Assembly (NCBI RefSeq): GCF_014207855.1
Contig: NZ_JACHKZ010000010.1
Coordinates: forward strand, 62,001-126,000
Length of the DNA stretch: 64,000 bases
Reading direction: 5' to 3'
From: Comamonas odontotermitis
Lineage (GTDB): Bacteria > Pseudomonadota > Gammaproteobacteria > Burkholderiales > Burkholderiaceae_C
In this document: positions 55,619 to 62,856 of the stretch, one piece after another
Layout of the letters: each line of letters starts with the position of its first letter
How positions within the stretch are numbered: position 1 is the stretch's first letter
Notes under the pieces: model-generated
The model's database searches: none
Seen by the model: the letters and a program-made list of their open reading frames with translations, nothing else
What the model was told of the DNA's origin: nothing
Translations under genes and position numbers: made by a program

Positions 55619-55940
55619 TTGCCGTTGTTGATCTTGGTCGCATTCACCTCACCAAATTCAACCTTGCAGGGTTACGGCTGGGCACCGCACAGAGCTGCGG
55701 CCATGCCCGCAGATGCATTGAGCCGGGCGAATGCCTCACATAGGAGAGGCAAGCAACATCGGCTAGGCTGACTTTTTAAAGACCTGAGAGGGTGCTGGCG
55801 CGATCACTGGCACTCATCGCCTGGTGCAACTCCCACTGCACTCCTCTGGAGCTGGACCGCCCGCTGCATCCTGTAGGGCTTATGGGGGCCGGATCGCTAC
55901 CCCTTCGGTCGTTTCGCGTTTGTTGCTGCGACGGGATGTA
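55619..55940 (-). other. Long non-coding leader between leftward operator and first gene
   Basis: No frame here has a believable start and family. It is GC-rich with several short inverted repeats. If the promoter near 55950 is right, this is the 5' part of a roughly 500-base untranslated leader before the alpha-CTD-like gene. Confidence 0.4.
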
Positions 55941-55943
55941 ATG

Positions 55944-55958
55944 TACAGCATTGCTGTA
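55944..55958 (-). promoter_or_regulatory. Leftward operator/promoter (OL-like)
   Basis: TACAGCA-T-TGCTGTA, a 15-bp dyad with the same core as the rightward operator at 56829-56843. On the minus strand it fills the spacer between TTGATT (-35) and TACATT (-10), 16 bases apart, so a bound repressor would block this promoter. A weaker third copy (TACAACATTACTTGA, 11 of 15 matching) lies at 55994-56008. Confidence 0.7.
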
Positions 55959-56026
55959 TTAAATCAAGCGATGCACGATTCCTGACTAAAAAATACAACA
56001 TTACTTGATGATGAAGAGCAAAGAAA

Positions 56027-56046
56027 AGCCGCCTAGGGTGGCGGCT
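56027..56046 (-). terminator. Terminator of the repressor gene
   Basis: AGCCGCC / GGCGGCT stem, 6-base loop, followed on the minus strand by TTTTCTTTG. It lies 21 bases after the repressor stop, so the repressor transcript ends here and does not feed the leftward operon. Confidence 0.85.
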
Positions 56047-56066
56047 GTTTGGAGGCAGGAGGATGC

Positions 56067-56780
56067 TTATGCAGGAATAAAGGCGTCTGGTGGAACGCTT
56101 CCCGCAACACGGTGGATGCTCTCAATCTCATCCTTGGAGATGGTCATTGGTGCGTATCCATTGTTGATGCTCAGCAACTGAATCTCATCATCACGTATCC
56201 AGTTCAATTGCTTGAGGAGCTTGTGTCCATCAGCGAGCTTCACAACAACGTCTCGACCTGGTAGCGCCTCAATTCCTGGCGTGACAACAATGAACTCGCC
56301 AGCTCGGTAACGTGGGTGCATGGAGTCGCCTTTTACTCGCACGGCATAGGCTGACTGGTCTTTGACCCAGTATTCAACAAAACCCTCGCCATGGCCAACT
56401 GGGTATTGCATCTCCTCTAGGAAGCCATCTGGTCCAGCTTTGACATGCCCAACAACAGGGATCAGGCGCGAAGGGGCCAGAGCTGGAGCCAAAGCCACAT
56501 TGGTTGTTTCAATTGGTGATTCTGTAGAGCGCCCCGTCAGCAGATCGACGCCAAAAATGGATGCTAGGACAGGTATCCACTTTTTATCCATGCGCCCAGT
56601 TGCAAACCAGCCTTGCACAGTCTGTGGCGAGCATGGTTGCTCAGATATCTCCTCACAGAGCAGCGCCAAGTGCCTTTTGGTCTTCTTCCCGTCAGTGGGA
56701 TTCCATGCTGCAAATGCAATAGCAAGCCGTGTCCGCACCAATTCAGCGGTGGATTTGTCGGATGGTGGTGAATCAAGCAT
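56067..56780 (-). CDS. Phage repressor with S24 (LexA-like) autocleavage domain
   Basis: 237 residues from ATG 56780. The N-terminal DNA-binding part is helical (about 10-80, LLCEEISEQPCSPQTVQGWFATGRM). The cleavage site Ala115-Gly116 is in GHVKAGPDG. The S24 catalytic Ser153 lies in VKGDSMHPRYRAGE, with its general-base Lys at about 187-190 (GHKLLKQL). RecA-stimulated self-cleavage and SOS induction of the prophage are expected. A TTG at 56816 would add 12 residues. It lies between two matching operators, like lambda CI. Confidence 0.9.
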   Translation of the reverse strand: MLDSPPSDKSTAELVRTRLAIAFAAWNPTDGKKTKRHLALLCEEISEQPCSPQTVQGWFATGRMDKKWIPVLASIFGVDLLTGRSTESPIETTNVALAPALAPSRLIPVVGHVKAGPDGFLEEMQYPVGHGEGFVEYWVKDQSAYAVRVKGDSMHPRYRAGEFIVVTPGIEALPGRDVVVKLADGHKLLKQLNWIRDDEIQLLSINNGYAPMTISKDEIESIHRVAGSVPPDAFIPA

Positions 56781-56827
56781 CACTGTATTCTCGTTCTCAA
56801 GGTGCCGATCAGCCAATGCTTTATTTA

Positions 56828-56844
56828 ATACAGCAATGCTGTAT
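56828..56844 (+). promoter_or_regulatory. Rightward operator/promoter (OR-like)
   Basis: ATACAGCA-A-TGCTGTAT, 8-base arms. It lies between TTTATT (56820-56825) and TATCAT (56842-56847), 16 bases apart, on the plus strand. Transcription would begin near 56854, only about three bases before the ATG at 56857, so the mRNA would be leaderless or nearly so; no Shine-Dalgarno is present. Confidence 0.75.
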
Positions 56845-56856
56845 CATCAGCACATC

Positions 56857-57108
56857 ATGGCGAAAGCACCTAACCCTCATTTTCTAAAAGCCATTGCTGT
56901 TTTTGGCAGCGAGGCCGCATTGGCGCGGGCAATCGACAAGCCTGCCCAGTTCATCAACCAGATCAAAAAAGGGGAACGCCCCATGCCTGATTCCTGGGCT
57001 CCTTTGATTGAGCTGGCGACTGCAGCGCTTGGCAACAAGATTCTTTGCGAAGACCTTGCGCCTGGCTTTCCCTGGCACGGCGTGCGCCAGCAGCCAGCTC
57101 ACGCCTGA
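56857..57108 (+). CDS. Cro/YdaS-like helix-turn-helix regulator
   Basis: 83 residues. The HTH reads FGSEAALARAIDKPAQFINQIKKGERPMPDSWAPLIE, a YdaS/Cro-type fold in which the second helix meets the operator. It is divergent from the S24 repressor and directly behind the shared operator, the position of lambda cro. No ribosome-binding site precedes the ATG. It should repress the repressor promoter and favour lytic development. Confidence 0.85.
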   Translation: MAKAPNPHFLKAIAVFGSEAALARAIDKPAQFINQIKKGERPMPDSWAPLIELATAALGNKILCEDLAPGFPWHGVRQQPAHA

Positions 57109-57380
57109 TGGCTTGCTTTCGCTAATTCCACCGAACTACAGCGAAACCGAATGAGCGCCTCCCCATTGCACCAATTGATCTGCAGGCTGCTTGTCTGCAG
57201 CAGACGCGTTTTCGTTCCGGACGCATCGACGTTGGTGCTCAGCACTGTGCGCTGCGATTCGTGTACGAGGGCTCCCAGCAATTGCGGGAGGCGGGTGGTG
57301 GAGGTGGTTTGCGTTTTCATGGGCTCAATCCTCGGGCATAGCGCCTATCGAGTCCATGTCCAAAAAAAGGAGATCCGGAC

Positions 57381-57914
57381 ATGAGTGCAGTTGATTGTGT
57401 GAGCCGTGGAGTGAACAACTACCCAGGGGGCCGCGCCGCGATCCGTGCCCGCCATTGCCCCGACAAGGTAGATGACACATTCCGCAAGGAACTCTCGGGA
57501 GCCGCTACCCACAAGCTGGGCTTGGCTGATGGCATCGCCATTGCCGCCATGTGCTGCGAGCTGAAAACGCCTCACTGCTACGACCTGGCGAATTTCGTGG
57601 CCCAGGAGTGCGGCGGGCGCTTCGAGCTGGCGGGCGAGTCTGGACCAGTCGAGCAAAGCCCAATCGCCAAGGTTTCCAAGCTGGTGCTCGAAACCTCGCA
57701 TGTCACCTCCGTGGTGATCGATTCCATGCAAGACGGCGTGATCAGCGACAACGAGCTGGCTGTGATCGAGCGCGAGATTGCAGAAGCCGAAGAGGCATTG
57801 CGTCTGCTGCGCCAAGCCGCCCGTGCTGTGAATGCTGCTGGCAAACCTGCCAGTGAGCGCCGCCATCTGGATCTGCCGGTGCGCTCGATGCGCGACGAGG
57901 CTGCGACGGCCTAA
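57381..57914 (+). CDS. Phage CII-like regulatory protein (YmfL/CP76 type)
   Basis: 177 residues. The segment NNYPGGRAAIRARHCPDKVDDTFRKEL, then HKLGLADGIAIAAMC, matches the phage regulatory protein CII/YmfL family (Pfam Phage_CP76). The C-terminal half has a helical coil rich in Glu and Ala (AVIEREIAEAEEALRLLRQAARAV). It probably controls lysogeny choice or replication-gene expression. AAGGAGAT lies 7 bases before the ATG. The 272 bases between the cro-like stop and this start hold only doubtful frames. Confidence 0.8.
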   Translation: MSAVDCVSRGVNNYPGGRAAIRARHCPDKVDDTFRKELSGAATHKLGLADGIAIAAMCCELKTPHCYDLANFVAQECGGRFELAGESGPVEQSPIAKVSKLVLETSHVTSVVIDSMQDGVISDNELAVIEREIAEAEEALRLLRQAARAVNAAGKPASERRHLDLPVRSMRDEAATA

Positions 57915-58014
57915 GTTTTCGCCGACGACCAGGGTAGCTCCCGCAAAGCAGATCCACCACCTGCCGGTCGTTGGCCTTCTATCAGTGGTGCTCCTTCCTT
58001 TTTGTGGTGGACAC

Positions 58015-58206
58015 ATGACAACAGCAGTACAGCAACAAGACGAGATCCAAGTCACTTTCAGCAAGGGTGGCCAGATAGTCATCTCTCAGGACACCTCAGA
58101 CCTTGATAGACCCACAAGCCATGTCTTTGTGGCCATCACAAACGTGGATGCACTGATCCGCGCAATCCGTTCTGCAAAGCAGAGAGCGATAAAAGAGGAG
58201 GGCTGA
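58015..58206 (+). CDS. Small phage protein of unknown function
   Basis: 63 residues from ATG 58015 (VTFSKGGQIVISQDTSDLDRPTSHVFVAI ... LIRAIRSAKQRAIKEEG). A beta-rich start is followed by a basic helix. It lies 2 bases before the replication initiator gene. No family recognised. Confidence 0.6.
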   Translation: MTTAVQQQDEIQVTFSKGGQIVISQDTSDLDRPTSHVFVAITNVDALIRAIRSAKQRAIKEEG

Positions 58207-58208
58207 CT

Positions 58209-59000
58209 ATGGCAGGTGATTGGATCAAGATGCGCGGGAACCTGTGGGATGACCCCCGCATTGCTGCCTTGGTGGACGCCACCGAAACCAGCGAGGCGGC
58301 AGTAATCGGTGGCCTGTACTGGCTCTGGGCAACTGCTGATCAACACACTGAGGACGGCTTGATGCCGGGCCTAACTCTGCGGCAGATTGACCGCAAAACG
58401 GGTGTTGCTGGTCTGGGAAAAGCCCTGTGCGATATCGGATGGCTTGCGGAAAGACCAGAGGGTGTTTGCTTGGAAAACTTCACCGAGCACAACGGAGCGT
58501 CCGCAAAACGTCGGGCTTCAGAAGCCCAAAGAAAAGCAAATTCGCGCAAGCCGTCCGCATCGGATGCGGACAAGTCGCAGACAAGCAACGGACATGAGCC
58601 GGAAGAAATTCGCCAAGTTGCGGAGCTAGAGAAAGAGAAGAGAAGAGAAGAGATAGATAACTCCGTAGCTATCGCTACGGGCGGCAGTGCCGCCAGCCTT
58701 CCAGCCGAGCTGCCAAAGGATGAGTTGTGGAAAGCGGGGAAGTCATTGCTGATGCAGGCCGGGATGCCAACGGCGCAGTGCGGCAGCTTTGTCGGCAAGT
58801 TGGTGAAGGACTACGGAGAAGGGGTGGTGGTTGAAGCCGTGAGAGCCGCTGTGGTGGCGCGGCCTGCAGACCCTGCCCAGTACCTGAAAGCAGCCTGCAT
58901 GCGAGCGGTTGGCAAGCGTTCTGGAGGAGGCGGGGCAGTGGCTGGCGCAAAACAACAGAACTTTGATCCGAGCTACTACGAAGGAGCGGGGAACTGGTAA
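58209..59000 (+). CDS. Phage replication initiator (lambda O-like organisation)
   Basis: 263 residues. The N-terminal winged-helix part (WIKMRGNLWDDPRIAALVDATETSEAAVIGGLYWLWATAD; TLRQIDRKTGVAGLGKALCDIGWL) is shared with many phage replication proteins. A hydrophilic linker full of Glu, Lys and Arg (about 95-160) is followed by a C-terminal helical domain that probably contacts the helicase loader. It is coupled to the DnaC-like gene by a one-base overlap. A purine-rich, repeat-containing stretch inside the linker could be the replication origin, as in lambda O. Confidence 0.8.
   Translation: MAGDWIKMRGNLWDDPRIAALVDATETSEAAVIGGLYWLWATADQHTEDGLMPGLTLRQIDRKTGVAGLGKALCDIGWLAERPEGVCLENFTEHNGASAKRRASEAQRKANSRKPSASDADKSQTSNGHEPEEIRQVAELEKEKRREEIDNSVAIATGGSAASLPAELPKDELWKAGKSLLMQAGMPTAQCGSFVGKLVKDYGEGVVVEAVRAAVVARPADPAQYLKAACMRAVGKRSGGGGAVAGAKQQNFDPSYYEGAGNW
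58626..58680. other. Possible phage replication origin inside the initiator gene
   Basis: A 30-base purine tract of AGAGAAG-type repeats (about 58628-58659) is followed directly by a 7-bp hairpin CCGTAGC-TATC-GCTACGG (58663-58680). It is placed in the codons of the low-complexity linker. Position and composition recall the lambda origin; no iterons longer than 7 bases are evident. Confidence 0.35.
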
Positions 59001-59752
59001 TGACTGAAATCCGAAACGAACACTGCCCCATCCATGGGGGCTACAACTCCCGCCGGAACCGGGAAACAGGCAAGTGGGCGCGCTGCTGGGGCTGCGTGGA
59101 CGCCGAAATCAAGGAGCTGGAGGCTATGGAGCGCCAGCAGGCTCAAGCCGCAGAGGGTGAGAAGCTGCTGGCGCGAATGATCGAGGAGAGCGGCATGGAG
59201 GGGCGCATGTTGCTCTCCAGCTTCGAGAACTACACGGCAGCCAAGCAGGCCCAGGCAAATGTTCTGGCAGCGTGCCGCGCCTTCGCTGAGTCGGCCGAGC
59301 TGGACGGCGGGAAAAACATCTGGCTCATCGGCCCCCCTGGAACCGGCAAAACCCACCTGGGCAGCGCCATGGTCGGCCACTTCATTCGCGCACGCGGCAT
59401 CCCTGCAGCGATCTACAGCGCCCGGGAGATTGTGCGCATGCTGCGCGCCAGCTGGGACCGGAAATACGACCCCGAGGTGGAAACAGAGAGCCAAGTGATC
59501 GACCGCTTGGGTGAGATCGGCTTGCTGGTGCTTGACGAGGTAGGGGTGGGCTTCCGCTCCGATGCTGAGCGCATCCAACTGCTGGACGTTATCGACCGCC
59601 GCTACAAGCTGGGCCGTCCTACCGTGGTGCTGTCAAACCTGCGTGCTGACGATGTGAAGGAGGTGCTAGGCGTGCGGGCCTTTGACCGCCTGCGTGATGG
59701 CGCAGAAATGCACATCTGCAACTGGGAAAGCCATCGCAAGGGGGCGCAATGA
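59000..59752 (+). CDS. DnaC-like helicase loader, AAA+ ATPase
   Basis: 250 residues. The N-terminal zinc-binding part has Cys9, His12, Cys29 and Cys32. The AAA+ core has Walker A GPPGTGKT (111-118), Walker B LLVLDEVG and sensor-I Asn in VVLSNLRAD. This is the DnaC/IstB-type family that loads DnaB helicase at the origin. The gene overlaps its two neighbours by one and four bases, so initiator, loader and helicase are made in a fixed ratio. Confidence 0.9.
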   Translation: MTEIRNEHCPIHGGYNSRRNRETGKWARCWGCVDAEIKELEAMERQQAQAAEGEKLLARMIEESGMEGRMLLSSFENYTAAKQAQANVLAACRAFAESAELDGGKNIWLIGPPGTGKTHLGSAMVGHFIRARGIPAAIYSAREIVRMLRASWDRKYDPEVETESQVIDRLGEIGLLVLDEVGVGFRSDAERIQLLDVIDRRYKLGRPTVVLSNLRADDVKEVLGVRAFDRLRDGAEMHICNWESHRKGAQ

Positions 59753-61170
59753 ACGCAAGGGTGGATATGCAGGAACTTGACCAATATTTCGGTGCTGAGC
59801 CCATTGCTCCCCGGACGGACCCTACCCAGGTGGCGGAGCAGAGCGTTTTGGGAGCCTTGCTGCTGGCTGGCGCTGAAGCCTTTGACAAGGCCGCTGGACT
59901 CTTGTCGGCTGCCAGCTTTGCACACCCCCTGAATGGCTGCATCTGGAAGGCAGTCGAGGAGCTTGTCCTGTCTGGGCGCGAAGTCGATCCTGTTGTGGTG
60001 CTGCACAGCCTGCAGGGGAAGGTCGATGAGGCGTACAACGACCAGCTCCCGATGTACCTCACCAGCTTGGCCAGCGCGTCTACCGGGCGGCTGGTGGAAC
60101 ACCATGCCCGGATTGTCGCCAACCTGCACAGGCTGCGCCGCGTGGCAGCGGCTTCCGCAGAGGTGAATGAGCTATTGCAAGACAAGGGGCTGTCTGCCGA
60201 GGACATTACCAGCCGTGCAATGGTCCTGTTTGAGGCCATAGCAGATGAGCGCATGACCTCCGAGGCCAAGTCGGTAGGTGAGCTGGTAGTCCCTTTTCTT
60301 GATGAGCTGGAGGACTTGGCAGACGGCAAGGCCGTGCTGGGGCGTGAAACAGGCATTCCGAGGCTGGACTACGCCCTGGCCGGTGGCACCTATGACGGGC
60401 AGTTGATCGTTATCGCTGCTCGCCCATCAGTGGGTAAATCATCCTTTGCCCAACAGCTAGCGCTCAACCAGGCTGAGCGAGGCTATCCAGCCGCATTTCT
60501 GGGCATGGAAATGAATGAGCAGGAGCTGATGCGCCGCACGGTGGCGAACCTGAGCCGGGTGCCGCTGCGCCTGCTCAAGACCGGCAAGCTCAGCCCCGAT
60601 GACTATGGCCGAGTGCCTGACGCAATGGAGCGCATGCGGGATCTGCCTCTGTACTTTGAATTTTGCCCAGGCGCCAACCTTGCCGATATTTCAGCCAAGG
60701 CTAGAAAACTGGTCCGCAAACACAAGATCAAGCTGCTTGTAATCGACTACCTGCAACTCATGGCAGCAACCGATGAGCGCAAGGATCGCAGAGTCCAGTT
60801 GGAGGAAATCACCCGCAACCTCAAGCGCCTTGCATGCCAATTAGGTATCACGATCGCGCTCCTGTCCCAGCTCAATCGAGAGGTAGAGAAGCGCTCCAGC
60901 CCCAAGCCGATGCTGGCCGATCTGAAGGAGTGCGGGGCCATCGAGGAGGACGCGGACATTGTGCTGGCGCTGTGGGACCACAAGAAGGGCGACATTGATG
61001 AGCCATCCATCAAGGGGCTTGGTGCCATCAAGGGCCGGGACTTGGGGCAGAGCGACATGGCGCTCCATTTCGAGGGCAAATACCAGCGCTGGACTGAATC
61101 GACCGAATCCCTGGCCAAGCCAGAGAGCACTCCAACTCGCCCACACAAGAGGTATCCAGATGACTACTAA
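59749..61170 (+). CDS. Replicative DNA helicase, DnaB family
   Basis: 473 residues. The N-terminal helical domain is typical (PRTDPTQVAEQSVLGALLLAGAEAFDKAAGLLSAASFAHPLNGCIWKAVEEL). The RecA-like domain has Walker A ARPSVGKSS (224-232), Walker B LLVIDYLQLM and the H4 region QLNREVEKRSSPKPMLADLKECGAIEEDADIV. It unwinds the phage replication fork 5' to 3'. Carrying both a loader and its own DnaB makes the element independent of the host helicase. The start overlaps the loader stop by ATGA. Confidence 0.95.
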   Translation: MNARVDMQELDQYFGAEPIAPRTDPTQVAEQSVLGALLLAGAEAFDKAAGLLSAASFAHPLNGCIWKAVEELVLSGREVDPVVVLHSLQGKVDEAYNDQLPMYLTSLASASTGRLVEHHARIVANLHRLRRVAAASAEVNELLQDKGLSAEDITSRAMVLFEAIADERMTSEAKSVGELVVPFLDELEDLADGKAVLGRETGIPRLDYALAGGTYDGQLIVIAARPSVGKSSFAQQLALNQAERGYPAAFLGMEMNEQELMRRTVANLSRVPLRLLKTGKLSPDDYGRVPDAMERMRDLPLYFEFCPGANLADISAKARKLVRKHKIKLLVIDYLQLMAATDERKDRRVQLEEITRNLKRLACQLGITIALLSQLNREVEKRSSPKPMLADLKECGAIEEDADIVLALWDHKKGDIDEPSIKGLGAIKGRDLGQSDMALHFEGKYQRWTESTESLAKPESTPTRPHKRYPDDY

Positions 61171-61411
61171 CCAGATTGAGGCAACCCATGTCCTTCTGTG
61201 GAGCTGCAGCCAATGCGCCTTGCACATCGAGCCAGTGGCCCAAATGCTCAAGGCAAACCGCAGGGCCTACGCCAGCAATTACGGGTCGGACTATCTGCCG
61301 ATCCACATGGGCAGCGATGAGGAGTGCCGCAAGGCCGCAGAGCTGGCCAGAGAAACCATGAGCGACCGCCAACATGGCCGGGAGCTTTTCAGAGCACCAG
61401 ACTTTATCTAA
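61160..61411 (+). CDS. Small phage protein of unknown function
   Basis: 83 residues from ATG 61160, overlapping the dnaB 3' end by 11 bases. WSCSQCALHIEP holds a Cys-x-x-Cys pair and a third Cys lies in EECRKAAELARE; a metal site is possible. No family recognised. Confidence 0.6.
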   Translation: MTTNQIEATHVLLWSCSQCALHIEPVAQMLKANRRAYASNYGSDYLPIHMGSDEECRKAAELARETMSDRQHGRELFRAPDFI

Positions 61412-61421
61412 CGGGGGACCA

Positions 61422-61856
61422 ATGAACTTTGCAGAGACAGCAGCACTTTCCGCGCCAGCGCGCCGCAGCGGTCGCGGCTATGTTGACTTCACCTCTGTGG
61501 TGCCTGAGCACCGCGCAATAGATGCACGCTTGGCCAACTGGGGGCGCTGGTGCCACGGTCCAACACGCCGCGATGTTTCCCCAATGTTTCGAGGCATGCC
61601 GCCACAACCTCACCTCCGCCAGCCGGGAGACATAGCCGCTGAGCCGCTAGACACCATGGATGCCGCCAAGGTTGCCAAGGAAGTTTCCAGGCTTCCAGAG
61701 AAGCACCGCGCAGCCTTGAACTGGTGCTACGTGCTGGACCCCAGGAGCAAAGATGCTTCCCCCACAAGGGCATGCAAGAAGCTGGGCACCAGCTTTCAAG
61801 GGTTGGCTGACCTACTGCGCGATGCCCGCCAGATGCTGATCAACCGAGGAGCATGA
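61422..61856 (+). CDS. Q-like late antitermination / sigma-region-4-like protein
   Basis: 144 residues. The C-terminal third (RLPEKHRAALNWCYVLDPRSKDASPTRACKKLGTSFQGLADLLRDARQMLINR) has the helix-turn-helix pattern of phage Q-type antiterminators and sigma region 4. It sits last in the replication block, before a terminator and tRNAs, where Q acts in lambdoid phages. GGGGGA precedes ATG 61422. The N-terminal half has WGRWCHGP and is otherwise uncharacterised. The late operon it would control is outside the window. Confidence 0.65.
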   Translation: MNFAETAALSAPARRSGRGYVDFTSVVPEHRAIDARLANWGRWCHGPTRRDVSPMFRGMPPQPHLRQPGDIAAEPLDTMDAAKVAKEVSRLPEKHRAALNWCYVLDPRSKDASPTRACKKLGTSFQGLADLLRDARQMLINRGA

Positions 61857-61859
61857 CCG

Positions 61860-62330
61860 ATGGATAGCGAATACACGGCTGACCGCCCACTGACCGAGGC
61901 TGAGCGCCTGGTGAATGTCCGCTACCTGGGCCATTGCCTGCATGAGAACCGCAAGGTGTGGAAGAGCATCACCATGGGGTGGGGTAGCCGCTGTCTCGAC
62001 TGCGGAGAGGAAATCTTGATCGGCTATCACTCGCACTGCACCCGCCTACCGGATGACGTACTGGCCGAGGCCTGGAGCCTTGAGCATGTGAAGACTGCAG
62101 TAAGCCCAGTGAATGGCTCCCAGGTCGAGAAGGCGCTTGAAAAGGAGGGCTGGCGCGTGAAGTATTTCGGAGTCAATGGCCGGACAGCGTGTGAGATCCG
62201 GAAGGACAGCGCAGTTTTGCGCACTCCGTTCTTTGACACACAGGCCGAGGCGATTGTTGAAGCTGGCGCTATGACGCTGGAAAACTATATTCCAAGAAGG
62301 AGCTTCTCTATGTTGACGACTGGCTTCTGA
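61860..62330 (+). CDS. Phage protein of unknown function with Cys-x-x-Cys motif
   Basis: 156 residues: an N-terminal part with helical charged residues, a probable zinc knuckle (GSRCLDCGEEILIGYHSHC) and a C-terminal alpha/beta part (VEKALEKEGWRVKYFGVNGRTACEIRK). It begins three bases after the Q-like stop. Not recognised. A function in late gene control or nucleic-acid metabolism is a guess from position. Confidence 0.6.
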   Translation: MDSEYTADRPLTEAERLVNVRYLGHCLHENRKVWKSITMGWGSRCLDCGEEILIGYHSHCTRLPDDVLAEAWSLEHVKTAVSPVNGSQVEKALEKEGWRVKYFGVNGRTACEIRKDSAVLRTPFFDTQAEAIVEAGAMTLENYIPRRSFSMLTTGF

Positions 62331-62416
62331 TCTGGTACAGTCGGCCCATTGACTGAGCAACAGCAACGAGTCGCCTACCCTATGTGGAGGCGCAGTTATG
62401 CGCAACGCTCAGGTAG

Positions 62417-62442
62417 AGCGCTCCGGAAGGGGGCGCTTTTTT
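62417..62442 (+). terminator. Terminator before the phage tRNAs (tR'-like position)
   Basis: AGCGCTCC / GGGGCGCT-type stem with one T-G pair, loop GGAA, then T6. Located between the Q-like operon and the tRNA pair, where a Q-sensitive terminator would be expected. Confidence 0.75.
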
Positions 62443-62462
62443 GTTTCTGCCTCATCACTTTA

Positions 62463-62553
62463 GGAAGCATGCCCCGAAGGTCGGGAAACGGTCTTGAAAA
62501 CCGTCGCCATCCGTGCAGAGCGGGTGAGGGTTCAATTCCTTGTGCTTCCGCCA
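62463..62553 (+). tRNA. tRNA-Ser, anticodon UGA (element-encoded)
   Basis: Acceptor GGAAGCA / TGCTTCC, D-stem CCC/GGG, anticodon stem ACGGT/ACCGT around CTTGAAA (TGA), long variable arm, CCA encoded. The T-stem has one G-G mismatch and one G-T pair, so it is slightly degenerate. It reads UCA and related codons. Confidence 0.85.
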
Positions 62554-62557
62554 GTTT

Positions 62558-62632
62558 GGGCCTGTCGTTCAATGGACAGGACTTCCGGCTACGAACCGGA
62601 CGATGAGGGTTCGACTCCTTCCGGGCCCACCA
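62558..62632 (+). tRNA. tRNA-Arg, anticodon ACG (element-encoded)
   Basis: Acceptor GGGCCTG / CGGGCCC, anticodon loop CTACGAA (ACG), T-loop TTCGACT, CCA encoded. Four bases after tRNA-Ser. The ACG anticodon needs A34-to-I editing by TadA, whose gene lies at 29462. Confidence 0.92.
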
Positions 62633-62640
62633 ACACCGAG

Positions 62641-62662
62641 CCTCGCCTAGTGCGGGGTTTTT
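62641..62662 (+). terminator. Terminator after the tRNA pair
   Basis: CCTCGC / GCGGGG stem (one T-G pair), loop CTAGT, then T5. From here to 62856 the sequence is AT-rich without a supported gene and should hold the promoter of the next one. Confidence 0.7.
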
Positions 62663-62856
62663 CTGCCTTGTAGTTGAGAAGATGATTACGCTTTGATGTC
62701 GGCTATTAACCAAAGATGACTTTGAAGTATGCGAGAATGCCAAGAGAATTATTTTGTTACAATTAATTCGCTTCCGTCATTTTGGCTTACTCGGGCTCAA
62801 GCTGTGCGAAATGCTCATCTGGAGTCAGAGTAGCTCAATCCAACATCGAGGTTTAT

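Noticed and set aside
57099-57320. 73-codon minus-strand frame between the cro-like and CII-like genes, and a rival plus-strand frame reading DLQAACLQQTRFRSGRID
   Set aside because: The minus frame opposes rightward transcription and matches nothing I know; the plus frame has no ATG, GTG or TTG start after its upstream stop. Neither can be supported.
62463-62553. tRNA-Ser(UGA) as the right attachment site of the element
   Set aside because: Its 3' end shares only general tRNA-Ser features with the tRNA at 47058-47150; the T-arm and acceptor bases differ, so it is not a duplicated att core.
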